Below are positions 44,819 through 54,231 of a stretch of DNA of 64,000 bases, piece after piece. The notes beneath the pieces were generated by a model that did no database searches, was not told the DNA's origin, and was given only the letters and a program-made list of their open reading frames with translations. Within the stretch, counting starts at the first letter, position 1, and each line of letters opens with the position of its first letter. Source of the stretch: Methanococcoides sp052057775. GTDB taxonomy: Archaea; Halobacteriota; Methanosarcinia; Methanosarcinales; Methanosarcinaceae. Location of the stretch: NCBI RefSeq assembly GCF_052057775.1, contig NZ_CP195121.1:1736001-1800000 (forward strand), in the 5' to 3' direction. A program made the translations under genes and the position numbers.

Positions 44819-45046
44819 ATGATCCGGATCCGGAAGAGGTACAGGGATGATCCAGAAGAGATCGATGAAGGGGAAATAGACAGGGTCGAAATGACCCTTG
44901 TTACGTATAAAAAAGTGTGCTGTGGGCACAAAAAGAAGGCAATTATGGATATTGGCCGGATCAGTGAACCAAAGGATCTGCATTTGTTGAATGTAAAGGA
45001 ATATTCGATCGAGGATCGGGTACTCAGTATATTTATCGAGATCTGA
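44819..45046 (+). CDS. small basic protein, unknown; preceded by 9-codon leader ORF
   Basis: A 75-residue charged protein (RDDPEEIDEGEIDRVEMTLVTYKKVCCGHKKKAIMDIGRI) with a CCGH motif. No family known. The G-run ribosome site (GGGG) belongs to an ATG at 44793 that encodes only nine residues (MKIKVEGSL) and ends in TGA overlapping this ATG (ATGA). Either a translated leader peptide couples to this gene, or the two are one gene split by a frameshift. Confidence 0.45.
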   Translation: MIRIRKRYRDDPEEIDEGEIDRVEMTLVTYKKVCCGHKKKAIMDIGRISEPKDLHLLNVKEYSIEDRVLSIFIEI

Positions 45047-45075
45047 TCGCCGGATCGGACATATCCTGGTATATC

Positions 45076-46614
45076 TTATCCCAGTATATCGGAAGGAACC
45101 TTGTAATGAGGGTCTTCCCAGTGATTTACATCGATAATTGCAGAGGCATTGTCCAGAAGAACAAGGCAATCTTCGCTTAAATGTCGAAGGTGGACCTTTT
45201 TACCAACTCTTGCATAGCGCTCAGTTACCTTGTTCAGTGCTTCGATCGCGGAATGGTCAGCAACCCTTGATTCTTTGAGGTCAATAATGATCTCATCCGG
45301 ATCATTAAGGACATCGAACCTGTTCTGGAATTCAGTTACCGAGCCAAAGAACAACGGACCAAAGAACTCGTAGTGTTTGATCCCGTTATCATCAATTATC
45401 TCTCTTGCACGGACCAGTTTGGCGTTTTCCCATGCAAATGCCAGTGCTGAGATCACGACGCCTGCAATTACTGCTACTGCCAGGTTGTGGTAGATAACGG
45501 TTATGCCTGCAACGACCACCATAACAATTACATCCGTTGTGGGCACTTTCCTGAATATCTTTAATGATGCCCACTCAAATGTGCTGATAGAAACTACGAA
45601 CATCACACCAACCAGTGCTGCCATTGGGATCTTTTCGATAAGCGGGGAACCGACCAGCACAATTACCAAAAGGCCTGTGGCTGCAATGATCCCTGATATC
45701 CTGTTCCTGGCACCTGAATTGATATTGATGATACTCTGTCCGATCATCGCACAGCCGCCCATTCCTCCAAAGAGACCGCAAACAAAATTGGCGACACCCT
45801 GGCCCACGCTCTCTTTATTTGCTCTGCTCCTTGTTTCTGTCATTTCATCTATCACGGTAAGCGTCAACAGGCTCTCGATCAATCCCACCAGTGCCATAAT
45901 TAATGAGTATGGGAAGATGATCTTCAGTGTTTCCAGGTTAAGCGGGACCTGCGGGAGATGGAAAGCAGGTAATCCTCCTGCAATAGAGGCAATATCCCCT
46001 ACTGTCCTTGTCTGGATCTGGAAATATATGACAATAGCTGAAACAACTATGATCGCAGTCAGTGAAGATGGAACTGCTTTTGTCAGCTTTGGAAGTAAAT
46101 AGATGATCGCCATTGTCATACCTACAAGACCTAGCATGACCAGAAGTGCCTGTCCGCTTAGCCAGTGCTCGATCCCGTTAATGTCAGTGACCTTGAACTG
46201 GGCAAGCTGTGCCATGAAGATAACTATGGCCAGTCCGTTTACAAAACCGAACATCACTGCATGTGGTACAAGCCGGATGAATTTTCCCAATCTCAAAAAA
46301 CCGATGGTCATTTGAAGGATCCCCATCAGTATCACGGCAGCAAAGAGGTACTCGATCCCGTGTCTGACAACCAGGGCCACAACTACGACCGCTATTGCTC
46401 CTGTAGCACCTGAGATCATTCCCGGCCTGCCACCTATGATGGCTGTTATCAATCCTATGATGAATGCAGAGTATAGTCCGACCAACGGACTGACGTTAGC
46501 TATGATGGAGAATGCCACAGCTTCAGGCACAAGGGCCAGTGAAACAGTTAATCCCGAAAGGACCTCGTTTTTTAAATTTGATTGGTCGTTCTTTAATTGT
46601 TCTATAAATGCCAT
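45076..46614 (-). CDS. SulP family anion transporter
   Basis: A 512-residue SLC26/SulP transporter: N-terminal VLSGLTVSLALVPEAVAFSIIA and GRPGMISGATGAIAVV motifs, about 12-14 helices, and a shortened C-terminal STAS domain (about 430-505, DEIIIDLKESRVADHSAIEALN). Bicarbonate or sulfate are typical substrates. Start ATG 46614 with GGGATAAAT upstream. Confidence 0.92.
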   Translation of the reverse strand: MAFIEQLKNDQSNLKNEVLSGLTVSLALVPEAVAFSIIANVSPLVGLYSAFIIGLITAIIGGRPGMISGATGAIAVVVVALVVRHGIEYLFAAVILMGILQMTIGFLRLGKFIRLVPHAVMFGFVNGLAIVIFMAQLAQFKVTDINGIEHWLSGQALLVMLGLVGMTMAIIYLLPKLTKAVPSSLTAIIVVSAIVIYFQIQTRTVGDIASIAGGLPAFHLPQVPLNLETLKIIFPYSLIMALVGLIESLLTLTVIDEMTETRSRANKESVGQGVANFVCGLFGGMGGCAMIGQSIININSGARNRISGIIAATGLLVIVLVGSPLIEKIPMAALVGVMFVVSISTFEWASLKIFRKVPTTDVIVMVVVAGITVIYHNLAVAVIAGVVISALAFAWENAKLVRAREIIDDNGIKHYEFFGPLFFGSVTEFQNRFDVLNDPDEIIIDLKESRVADHSAIEALNKVTERYARVGKKVHLRHLSEDCLVLLDNASAIIDVNHWEDPHYKVPSDILG

Positions 46615-46752
46615 ATTTATCCCATTTTAAAAATGCTAATGTGCCATCTGGGTGGGGAATACCTTGTATCATCAAGGAAAAACAAGCAGGATACCATTGA
46701 TAGCTGGTGAAATAATACCAGTAAAGGGCCGGATGTTATTGCAAAGGCAATG

Positions 46753-46776
46753 TGGAGTACTCAAATTTGGAGTACT
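46753..46776. repeat. two TGGAGTACT direct repeats
   Basis: TGGAGTACT occurs at 46753-46761 and 46768-46776, 15 bp apart. Each contains the palindrome AGTACT. They lie about 140 bp upstream of the SulP gene in a 340-bp gene-free stretch (46615-46958) and could be an operator. Confidence 0.4.
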
Positions 46777-46958
46777 GCGATTGCTAGAATAAAACCTGTT
46801 CTCAGATCATATCGAATTGATCTAGGATCTTGTTCTCAAATTCCATTAGTTATATCATTTAGATATATACTGCCAGGATTAGCAGAGCTTCGTAAAAGAG
46901 GCTCTCACTATATATATTTAATCATGGTCTGGAAGGAAAAAGAAAAAGGAAAGCAGAA

Positions 46959-47876
46959 TTAATCGGCTTTGCCGGTTTTGATAAATGTCCCGTTCCTGTA
47001 TTCCTCAAAAGCAACCTGCAATTCTTCCTGTGTGTTCATCACTATCGGGCCATACCAGGCAACCGGTTCATTGATGGGCTTGCCGGATACAAGAAGGAAT
47101 CTAAGACCTTCGTTTCCTGCCGTTGCTACAATTTCATCCCCATCATCAAACATTATTAAATTCTCAGGCTTTATGGGTGAAGGTTCTTTGAGGTCGAAAT
47201 ATTTAGCACCCTCAACTTCGAATGAGTATGGATCATGATCTTTTCCAAAGACACCCTCTCCCTTAAGAATATAGGCAAAGACCGTATACCCTGTTTTTGT
47301 GGGATGCACGTATGATGTTGCCGGAGGGATTGTTATGTCCAGATATTCAGGATCGGTAACAATGTCCTGCACCGGCCCTTTCTTTCCATTCACTTCGCCA
47401 CAGATCACCTTGATGCGAACGTCGTTGTCCAGAACAATTTCCGGTATCTGATGGCTTTTGACCTCCTGATATCTCGGATCCATCATCTTGTGGGATGCCG
47501 GCAGGTTGGCCCACAACTGGAAACCCCAGAGAGCTGTGCCTTCTTTTGCCTTTGGCATTTCCTGGTGAATGATCCCGCTTCCGGCTGTCATCCACTGTAC
47601 ATCGCCGGATTCGATGAGGCCCTTGTTTCCCATGCTGTCGCCATGCTCTACTTCTCCGGAAAGCATGTATGTGATAGTTTCGATCCCTCTGTGTGGATGC
47701 CATGGAAATCCCATGATGTACTCATTCGGATCATCCGAATGGAAATCATCAAGCAGAAGAAATGGGTCAAGTTGAGGCACATGATTGAATCCGAATGCTC
47801 TTTTCAGGTGTACGCCTGCACCTTCTATGGTTGGCATACTCTTCATGATCTTTTTGATGGATCTTGTAACTCCCAT
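46959..47876 (-). CDS. pirin family protein
   Basis: A 305-residue bicupin protein. The pirin signature is present: FGFNHVPQLDPFLLLDDFHSD, GFPWHPHRGIETITYMLSGEVEHGDSMGN, metal ligands His in HPHRG and the HQE in IIHQEMP. Bacterial relatives include quercetinase-like enzymes. GGGG lies 10 nt before ATG. A C-rich hairpin CGGC/GCCG (46964-46974) overlaps the stop codon and is followed on the minus strand by pyrimidine-rich sequence, a likely terminator. Confidence 0.93.
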   Translation of the reverse strand: MGVTRSIKKIMKSMPTIEGAGVHLKRAFGFNHVPQLDPFLLLDDFHSDDPNEYIMGFPWHPHRGIETITYMLSGEVEHGDSMGNKGLIESGDVQWMTAGSGIIHQEMPKAKEGTALWGFQLWANLPASHKMMDPRYQEVKSHQIPEIVLDNDVRIKVICGEVNGKKGPVQDIVTDPEYLDITIPPATSYVHPTKTGYTVFAYILKGEGVFGKDHDPYSFEVEGAKYFDLKEPSPIKPENLIMFDDGDEIVATAGNEGLRFLLVSGKPINEPVAWYGPIVMNTQEELQVAFEEYRNGTFIKTGKAD

Positions 47877-48026
47877 AATAATTCCCCATAAGGTATGCTT
47901 CTCTGATATTATATGAGATTTATCTTACTCCTAACTTCTCTGCAAATTTTGCTCATGGATGAAAAGTATATAAGCTTCTGACTCCAACATTAAGCTAACT
48001 TAATTTTGTGGAGTAGAGGTGACCTG

Positions 48027-48851
48027 ATGACTGTAATTACAATTGACCCTGAGTTGTGCACTAATTGTGAGATATGCGTAGAGATCTGTCCGATGTCCAT
48101 AATCCTGCCTTCAAGTGAAGGCGAAACCCCTTACTCACCAGAGGATGCTGCTACGTATTGTGCGAAATGCGGACACTGTGAGGTATTCTGTCCTGAAGGG
48201 GCTATCTCCACTTTATTCGATTCGACTTATTACCAGCTGCATGATGACGAATTCCCTTCAATACCTCCGTCTGAGATCGGCAAATATATGGTAATGCGCC
48301 GATCGATCAGAAGCTACAGGGAAGATCCTGTCGATAAGGATACAATAGAGTCTGTTCTTGACATTGCCCGTTATGCCCCTTCCGGAATGAACAAGCAGCC
48401 TGTACACTGGACCATCGTTCACAATACCGATGAAGTGAAGAAGATCGCCGGATTGAGCATTGACTGGATGCGTGAGGTCGTTGCAAGTGAGGATGACCAT
48501 CCTCTCAAGCCACTGATGCCAGGGCTGATCTCTTCATACGAAATGGGTATTGATCCCATTTGCAGGGCAGCTCCGCATCTTGTGATAGTGCATACTCCGG
48601 CGGAGTACCCTACTGGGTATACTGACAGCATTATAGCCCTTTCATGGTTCGAACTTGCAGCCCAGGCCTTTGAGGTCGGAACCTGTTGGGCAGGTTTCCT
48701 TGCCATAGCAGCTGCTTCTTATAAACCGATAAGGGATGTACTGGAACTTCCATCGGGTCATGTGGTGCAATACTGCATGATGTTCGGCTATCCTGAACAC
48801 AAGGTCAGGGGAATACCTGGAAGGGAGCCTGCAAGAGTTAACTGGAAATGA
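48027..48851 (+). CDS. nitroreductase with N-terminal 2x[4Fe-4S] ferredoxin
   Basis: A 274-residue protein. Cys11, 14, 17, 21 (CTNCEICVEICP) and Cys45, 48, 51, 55 (CAKCGHCEVFCP) bind two [4Fe-4S] clusters. The rest is a flavin nitroreductase domain (RRSIRSYREDPVDKDTIESVLDIARYAPSGMNKQP). Electrons likely pass from ferredoxin to FMN. GAGGTGA precedes ATG 48027; TATA-like AGTATATAAG is about 55 bp upstream. Confidence 0.92.
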   Translation: MTVITIDPELCTNCEICVEICPMSIILPSSEGETPYSPEDAATYCAKCGHCEVFCPEGAISTLFDSTYYQLHDDEFPSIPPSEIGKYMVMRRSIRSYREDPVDKDTIESVLDIARYAPSGMNKQPVHWTIVHNTDEVKKIAGLSIDWMREVVASEDDHPLKPLMPGLISSYEMGIDPICRAAPHLVIVHTPAEYPTGYTDSIIALSWFELAAQAFEVGTCWAGFLAIAAASYKPIRDVLELPSGHVVQYCMMFGYPEHKVRGIPGREPARVNWK

Positions 48852-48887
48852 AAAGGATATTGATCTTAAAGGAGATATCTCTTGGGA

Positions 48888-48916
48888 AGGCAGCTCTTTA
48901 AGTTCAGAGCTCGCCT
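48888..48916 (+). terminator. probable terminator after nitroreductase gene
   Basis: AGGC-AGCTCT (48888-48897) pairs with AGAGCT-C-GCCT (48906-48916) with one bulged C, followed by a T-rich tract. Confidence 0.5.
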
Positions 48917-48978
48917 TTCTCCATTAAATTTTACATTTTGTTTATTTATATACTAAAAAAGAAAGAAGTGCCGAACTC

Positions 48979-49362
48979 TTATTTTTTATATTCCAAAGCT
49001 GTTCCAACAGTGATGGTCATCACGGGAATTACGATATACCTCAATCCGATCTGCATAAAATAATCTGAAATAGACATTCCTGATATGGGAATCAGTACCA
49101 ACAGATCTAATAGTATGTTTATGGCAAACCAAACTAAACCGACAATGACTCCTTCTTTGAAATAATCTGCATCGATGTTTTTGAAATAAGAGATCAAAAG
49201 GAAAGCGGCAGAAATGGAGCCGACAACGATCATTATAGACTTGAAAAAGAAAATGTCAATTGTAAGGTCTCCTTCTTGTGTATAAAATAAGAAGGAAGCT
49301 GCAAAAGGTATAAGCCATTCAAGGAAACCATACGAAACGTTTCTAACATATTTATTTATCAT
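48979..49362 (-). CDS. four-helix membrane protein, unknown
   Basis: A 127-residue protein with four membrane helices (about 10-27, 38-60, 70-93, 103-121). No motif recognised. Single gene. Confidence 0.65.
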   Translation of the reverse strand: MINKYVRNVSYGFLEWLIPFAASFLFYTQEGDLTIDIFFFKSIMIVVGSISAAFLLISYFKNIDADYFKEGVIVGLVWFAINILLDLLVLIPISGMSISDYFMQIGLRYIVIPVMTITVGTALEYKK

Positions 49363-49416
49363 ATTATATGTTTAGGACAGTCCGTTTTCTTAAGTATTTT
49401 CATTGATCTAAAACTA

Positions 49417-50451
49417 TTACTCCTCTTTCTCCATGTAGTACTCATCCCTTGCTGCAACGAATGCCCTGATGTTCTCAAGTGAAGTATGTGGTGCCAGTCC
49501 GCATCCCGGTGCAAGTATATCGATACCATCTTCAATACATGCTTTTGCCTCTTCTTTTACCTGCTCCGGAGGCATTCCTAGAAGAGTTCCAACCGGGGAA
49601 ATATTTCCTATCAGGCATGTTTTGTCACCGATAATGCTCTTTGCATATCCGACATCGACCTTTTCTTCGATACTTATTCCATCAAACCCTGAGGTTGACA
49701 GGGGTTCAAGGATATCGGAAGCATCCCCGCAGATATGTGCGATTGTCTTTCCGGTCACTTTCTGGTTGTATCTCTTATATTCATCCAGTATCATCATCTC
49801 AAAGAACTCAGGTGGTATCAGGTCCGGTCCTGCTTCTGAATCAGGCAGACAGACAACATCAGCCCCATGCTCGAAAAGGGCATTGGAGTATTCTATGCAG
49901 ATGTCGGTTCCTATCCTGAGCAGATCCCTGATGGTATCAGGTTGTGAGATGAACCACATGAGGTAGTTCTTTGCGCCCACGAGTGACAATGCAAGTGCAG
50001 CAGGTCCAAGCATGCCGGCAACTACGGGGATGTCGTCACTGACCCTTTCTTTTACAATGTCGGTTGCCTTCAGGAGGGTTGCTACTCTTTCACATTCAAG
50101 CAGGTTCTCGGGGATCTCCAGATCGTGAACATCTTCAGGTTTCTTGCAAGGGAAATCAACAATGGATGGCTGTGTATCATAGCTTCCTTCGACGATCTTA
50201 CAGCCCAGTGTCTGTGGTATATCAGTACCATCAAAAGGATAGCGAATAGTTTCAAGGCCTGCAACCTCATAACCTGCTATTGCAAGGGTTGCCATTTTTT
50301 CAGCATCAAAATGAGCTTCCGGCCATTTCGCACCACAGATCTCCATAAGTTCGATGGTTCCTGTCTGGGTGACCGAACAGACCGGAACTTTCTCGACATC
50401 TTTACATTCTAAAGCTCGTATGAATCTATCTTTCATTGTCAGATCTGTCAA
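49417..50451 (-). CDS. corrinoid:coenzyme M methyltransferase, MtaA/MtbA/CmuA family
   Basis: A 344-residue TIM-barrel enzyme of the uroporphyrinogen decarboxylase-like methyltransferase family. QTGTIELMEICGAKWPEAH and the zinc site His-x-Cys (HICGD) plus a later Cys (APGCGL) match MtbA/MtaA, which move a methyl group from a corrinoid protein to coenzyme M. Whether it serves methylamines or methanol cannot be told; it differs from both classic forms, so no symbol is given. TTG 50451 is chosen because GAGG lies 7 nt upstream; ATG 50436 is an alternative. No corrinoid protein gene adjoins. Confidence 0.85.
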   Translation of the reverse strand: MTDLTMKDRFIRALECKDVEKVPVCSVTQTGTIELMEICGAKWPEAHFDAEKMATLAIAGYEVAGLETIRYPFDGTDIPQTLGCKIVEGSYDTQPSIVDFPCKKPEDVHDLEIPENLLECERVATLLKATDIVKERVSDDIPVVAGMLGPAALALSLVGAKNYLMWFISQPDTIRDLLRIGTDICIEYSNALFEHGADVVCLPDSEAGPDLIPPEFFEMMILDEYKRYNQKVTGKTIAHICGDASDILEPLSTSGFDGISIEEKVDVGYAKSIIGDKTCLIGNISPVGTLLGMPPEQVKEEAKACIEDGIDILAPGCGLAPHTSLENIRAFVAARDEYYMEKEE

Positions 50452-50676
50452 TTTCAACCCTCGGTGCTTTGTATAATATTTGAAGTTCGTTCTTTTTGGC
50501 TGAACGGATATTATTTTGAACACAGGGGTTATTTTAAGGTTCTGTTGTCTGCTATTTAGATGGTTCTGATTTATTGCCTGGAATGTCCTGAGCAGAATAA
50601 AAAAAGGATATAATATGTTTTACATTGATGCTGTTGTGGATGCCGTATAAACATGGATAGGAAAATCTGTATTTTC

Positions 50677-50895
50677 TTACCAGAGAGATTCATAACATCC
50701 TATGCAAAGGTGCAAAAGATGCTCATATTCAGGTTCGTAGAACTTGATAGGCACAGTATTCCGATGGGACCCGCAAGCTTCACACTTAGCTACAAAGCTG
50801 GTCTTCTGTGGGGGAAACCTATGCATATTTAGGATGCCATTAAGCCTTATATCCTTGTTCAAATCGACTGCACTTTCTGTATCAATGATCAGCAT
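50677..50895 (-). CDS. small zinc-ribbon-like protein
   Basis: A 72-residue protein with two CxxC pairs (CEACGSHR and CIGCYESLW), enough for one zinc ribbon. AGGGAGAG is about 13 nt before ATG, a little far. No family known. Confidence 0.55.
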   Translation of the reverse strand: MLIIDTESAVDLNKDIRLNGILNMHRFPPQKTSFVAKCEACGSHRNTVPIKFYEPEYEHLLHLCIGCYESLW

Positions 50896-51308
50896 TTCTT
50901 CAACACTCTCCCTTTAAATTGATTTAAATGCTTTAAGCAGATAGCCTTCGTTAAATGGTGGCTCAGTTAGTTGAATTTCATTCAAAAACATCCAAACTTA
51001 ATTAAATATCTCTTGCTATTAATATATATCTTTTTTGATACAATATATTCTATAGTAATCAAAATATATGTAATCTCACGGGGGCAATATCTGTCCGTTC
51101 CAAGCTTGTTGTGCTGGATCAATTCATGGAGATAGACTGCTGTCATTATTCCATGTTCCTGTCGGTTAAAAAGGATCTTACAATTTTTAATTGATCTTGT
51201 TTGACAAAATCAGGTATTATAAAAAAGTGATTGGATGGATGAATTAATTGACAGGTTGAATCCGTTCCCACCCAATTGTTCCAGGATCCTGCTCCAATAA
51301 CATCTCTT
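50896..51308. other. intergenic region, possible short transcript
   Basis: No supported gene. A plus-strand TATA-like ATATATAT at about 51018 and a GGGGG at 51079-51083 look like a gene start, but no AUG follows; the frame after it (about 35 codons) has no recognisable features. Confidence 0.35.
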
Positions 51309-51746
51309 TTAATTTTCCACTATGATCTCTCCTTCCATGTATGGGTGGAATGTACAGATATAGTCATAATTTCCTGCTTCTTCAAATGTAAAACTGAAAC
51401 TTTCACCTTTTGAAAGGCTTCCTGAATCAAATCCTTCATCGTTCGAAGTTGCAGTGTGTGGTGCTGAATCCATATTTATCCATGTGACCGTATCGCCAAC
51501 AGATATCTGTAGTGTATCAGGCTTGAATTTGAAGTCTTCTATCAGCACTTCGTATTCCATGGAAGTTGTATCTTCAGTATCTTCCGTTGCATTATCTGTG
51601 CTTTCAATTTCCTCTTCTGTGATTTCATCGGAGGTATCTTCAGGTGTGGTCATTTCTGCTTCAGGTTCCGGCTGATCATCATACTGTGCACAGCCGGCCA
51701 TCACTATTGTTGCCAGCAAGACTAAAACTACAATTAGTGCTTTCAT
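51309..51746 (-). CDS. cupredoxin (blue copper) lipoprotein
   Basis: A 145-residue lipoprotein (lipobox MAGC), with a Thr/Glu/Asp-rich tether (about 25-65) and a plastocyanin-like domain (about 66-145). The copper ligands are visible: His in SAPHTATS, Cys in YICTFHPYMEG, then His and Met of the same stretch. It likely carries electrons or copper at the outer cell face. GGGGG lies 8 nt before ATG. Confidence 0.93.
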   Translation of the reverse strand: MKALIVVLVLLATIVMAGCAQYDDQPEPEAEMTTPEDTSDEITEEEIESTDNATEDTEDTTSMEYEVLIEDFKFKPDTLQISVGDTVTWINMDSAPHTATSNDEGFDSGSLSKGESFSFTFEEAGNYDYICTFHPYMEGEIIVEN

Positions 51747-51971
51747 TTGTAACTCCCCCTTGTTTATTAACTGAATAAAGTTATGTTATAATCGACAATA
51801 TTAATATTTCCTGCATAATGTCTCTAATTGTATTCCTGCGAAATTTATTAATAGTTAAGCAAATGTTATTTTAATGGGAATTTGATCGGGTTTTTGTCTT
51901 CGCTACCTTAGAAGTTTTCCACAGGATCCCGGTTCAATATCACTGTTATCATAAAGTAACGGGGTGCACAG

Positions 51972-52256
51972 ATGTTATCAAAAATTCCAATAGACCTTTC
52001 GAGCGTAGCTCCTGAAGACATCAATAAAGAGATCCTCAGGACTGCAGTAATTGCTGAACTTGATGCTATCAGTCTTTATGAGCAAATGGCTGCTCTTACA
52101 GAGAACGCTGAAGTAAAACAGGTACTTCTTGATGTTGCAAAAGAAGAAAAGACCCATGTGGGCGAGTTCCAGACACTGTTGTTGAGAGAAGATGATCAGC
52201 AGGAGTATGAGTTGAAGATGGGTCAAAAAGAAGTTGAAGAGATGCTCGAAAAATAA
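51972..52256 (+). CDS. encapsulated-ferritin-like protein, copy 1
   Basis: A 94-residue two-helix ferritin-like protein (AVIAELDAISLYEQMAALTENAEVKQVLLDVAKEEKTHVGEF). Glu29, Glu37 and the Glu59/His62/Glu65 set match the iron site of encapsulated ferritins, which need to dimerise to make a ferroxidase centre. GGGGTG precedes ATG. The next gene is a paralogue 15 bp downstream. No encapsulin shell gene is in the window and no C-terminal targeting peptide is obvious. Confidence 0.85.
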   Translation: MLSKIPIDLSSVAPEDINKEILRTAVIAELDAISLYEQMAALTENAEVKQVLLDVAKEEKTHVGEFQTLLLREDDQQEYELKMGQKEVEEMLEK

Positions 52257-52270
52257 TCGGAGGTCTGTAA

Positions 52271-52540
52271 GTGTTATCTGAAATACCCATCGATCTTGAA
52301 ATTGTGGATAAGAAAGACATTGACAAGGAGCTCATGAGACTTTCCATGATAGCTGAGCTTGATGCTATCAACCTGTATGAGCAAATGGCAGCATTGACTG
52401 ATGATGAGGATCTGCGGGAGATCCTTCTTGATGTGGCAAGGGAAGAAATGATCCACGTGGCAATGTTCCAGACCGTCCTCATGGAAGTGGATGATGAATA
52501 CCTGGAGGTTCTTGCGGAATACTCTCTTGCAAAGGCGTGA
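52271..52540 (+). CDS. encapsulated-ferritin-like protein, copy 2
   Basis: An 89-residue paralogue (AELDAINLYEQMAALTDDEDLREILLDVAREEMIHVAMF), GTG start 8 nt after GGAGGT. Glu29, Glu37, Glu59 and His62 are kept, but residue 65 is Met instead of Glu. Mixed dimers of the two products are possible. The Met may change the metal site. Confidence 0.82.
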   Translation: MLSEIPIDLEIVDKKDIDKELMRLSMIAELDAINLYEQMAALTDDEDLREILLDVAREEMIHVAMFQTVLMEVDDEYLEVLAEYSLAKA

Positions 52541-52560
52541 ACTTGCAAATCTCTTTTTTT
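52527..52560 (+). terminator. possible terminator after ferritin-like pair
   Basis: TTGCAA (52527-52532) can pair with TTGCAA (52543-52548), followed by CTCTTTTTTT. The T run is strong, the stem weak. Confidence 0.4.
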
Positions 52561-52699
52561 CTTTCTACCTATCTACCTTCCCTTCCACGCTTTTTCATTT
52601 TCGGTTTTCTGTTCATTTTGCTTTTGTTCTATCCGTTTTTTTTTTGGATTGATTTTCATTCCAAAATGCTTTAATTACTTGTGATCCTTCCTGCACAGG

Positions 52700-54190
52700 A
52701 TGGCCAAAAATAATATCCTCTCCACTATGAAATATGTCTCACGCATGAAAAAGGAGTTCATGCTATCGGAGATCAAAGACTATATCGAAGAAGAGATGTC
52801 GACGCAGGACATTTACAATGCTGTATCACCTTTCCTTTTTGATCTTAAGCTCAATGCAACTCCTTTGGATGATGATTTCCAGATGACTCGTGGTCTTAGC
52901 AGGGAAAAGATGGAACTCACTGATGAAGAGAAAGAGAAAATGCTGTCATTTTTTGGTTCTGCTGTTGTACCCGGCCAGCTTCAGAAGATCATTGAGAACT
53001 ATATTACACAAAAGACTACCAAGGAATGGGATGACCCGGCGGTCCTTGAGAGGATAAGAAAAGCAATAGTCTCTCAGAAGAATGCCTATTGGAAGTCTGG
53101 CAAGTCCAGGATCATCTCATATGAGAAAGGCTACAGTATTCTGGCTTATCTTGCTTATCAGTTCCCTGTATATTTCGTGCAGTTCGAGCATATCCTCTAC
53201 AGTATGGCAGTTGAAGGCATGTTGAAGAAGAGGATGAAGGTCCTTGATATCGGTACCGGTCCTGGCACCGTACCTCTTGCGATAGCTGACTTTTACAGGA
53301 GGCTGGATGATGCAGAAGTGGCTATCCATAGTGTGGAGCTTTATGATGAGAACATCGAAGCATATGATGCCATTGTATCTGAATATGCAAAGAAGGCATC
53401 AGGGGTGATAATGGAGGATCCAATTAAGGCCAACCTGGTAGATCTCAAACCTGAAAACATTCCGGACAATATTGATCTCATGATATTTTCCAATGTTCTC
53501 AATGAGGTCCGTGGACTTACCATCGAACAGAAAGCAGAGCTTGTTAAAAGGCTGTCCTCCAGACTTTCAGATGATGGTAACATCGTCCTTGTAGAACCTG
53601 CTGACCGTGTGAATTCGACCGAGTTCAGGAAACTTACTCTTGCCCTCAAACGTCAGGGTCTTGGAATATTCAGTCCGTGTTCATTTATCTGGTGTCAGGG
53701 GTGCAAACCTGATGAATGCTGGAGCTTTGAACAGAAGGATGACATCAAACCGACAAGGCTCATGGAAAAGCTTGCAGATTGTGAGGAAGCTTTTCGTTAT
53801 CTGAACACTGACATCAAGTACTCGTATGCTATAATGAGGAAGGACAACCTCTCTAGAATAAACTACAAGGTGCCCCTAAAATCAAAGTTTGCCCGACTGG
53901 CAGATATGGATAAGCATGTTGGGAAACGCATCAATGTAGTTTGTTCCCTGATGTCCGGTGACCTTGGTGACATTAAATATGCGGTCTATAAGATATGTGA
54001 TGGTACTTCCCGGAAACAGGTGTATGCCTTGTTGCCTTCCCATCATGTAGTTCCTGAGAACGAGCTTCTTAAGAAGGAAAGTTATGGTTCTGTTATTGAG
54101 CTCTATAATGTTCTTGTAAAATACAACAAGGATAAGGATGCGTACAATCTGCTTTTGAGCAAACAGAGCATTGTTGAAAAAGTGGAATGA
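52700..54190 (+). CDS. Rsm22/METTL17-like methyltransferase with Fe-S cysteines
   Basis: A 496-residue protein. The SAM-binding core (about 150-330) starts with VLDIGTGPGTVPLAIADFY. Cysteines in FSPCSFIWCQGCKPDECWSFEQ (about 325-345) form the [4Fe-4S]-type site known in the Rsm22/METTL17 family, which acts in small ribosomal subunit assembly or rRNA methylation. The C-terminal about 100 residues form an OB-like beta domain. In methanogens single copies occur widely. Confidence 0.82.
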   Translation: MAKNNILSTMKYVSRMKKEFMLSEIKDYIEEEMSTQDIYNAVSPFLFDLKLNATPLDDDFQMTRGLSREKMELTDEEKEKMLSFFGSAVVPGQLQKIIENYITQKTTKEWDDPAVLERIRKAIVSQKNAYWKSGKSRIISYEKGYSILAYLAYQFPVYFVQFEHILYSMAVEGMLKKRMKVLDIGTGPGTVPLAIADFYRRLDDAEVAIHSVELYDENIEAYDAIVSEYAKKASGVIMEDPIKANLVDLKPENIPDNIDLMIFSNVLNEVRGLTIEQKAELVKRLSSRLSDDGNIVLVEPADRVNSTEFRKLTLALKRQGLGIFSPCSFIWCQGCKPDECWSFEQKDDIKPTRLMEKLADCEEAFRYLNTDIKYSYAIMRKDNLSRINYKVPLKSKFARLADMDKHVGKRINVVCSLMSGDLGDIKYAVYKICDGTSRKQVYALLPSHHVVPENELLKKESYGSVIELYNVLVKYNKDKDAYNLLLSKQSIVEKVE

Positions 54191-54231
54191 GATATTCCAC
54201 AACTTCCTCTTTCAGTTAAGTTAACTTAACT
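54182..54231 (+). terminator. two tandem hairpins, terminator
   Basis: GTGGAAT (54182-54188) pairs with ATTCCAC (54194-54200) around the stop codon. A second, perfectly palindromic AGTTAAG TTAA CTTAACT (54214-54231) follows and leads into TTACTTTTCTTTTTTT. Confidence 0.7.

Noticed and set aside
46750..46962. Plus-strand 70-codon frame upstream of the pirin gene
   Set aside because: Composition and lack of ribosome site suggest chance; it runs into the end of the pirin gene.
51073..51200. Short plus-strand frame after GGGGG
   Set aside because: No suitable start codon at normal spacing and no protein features.
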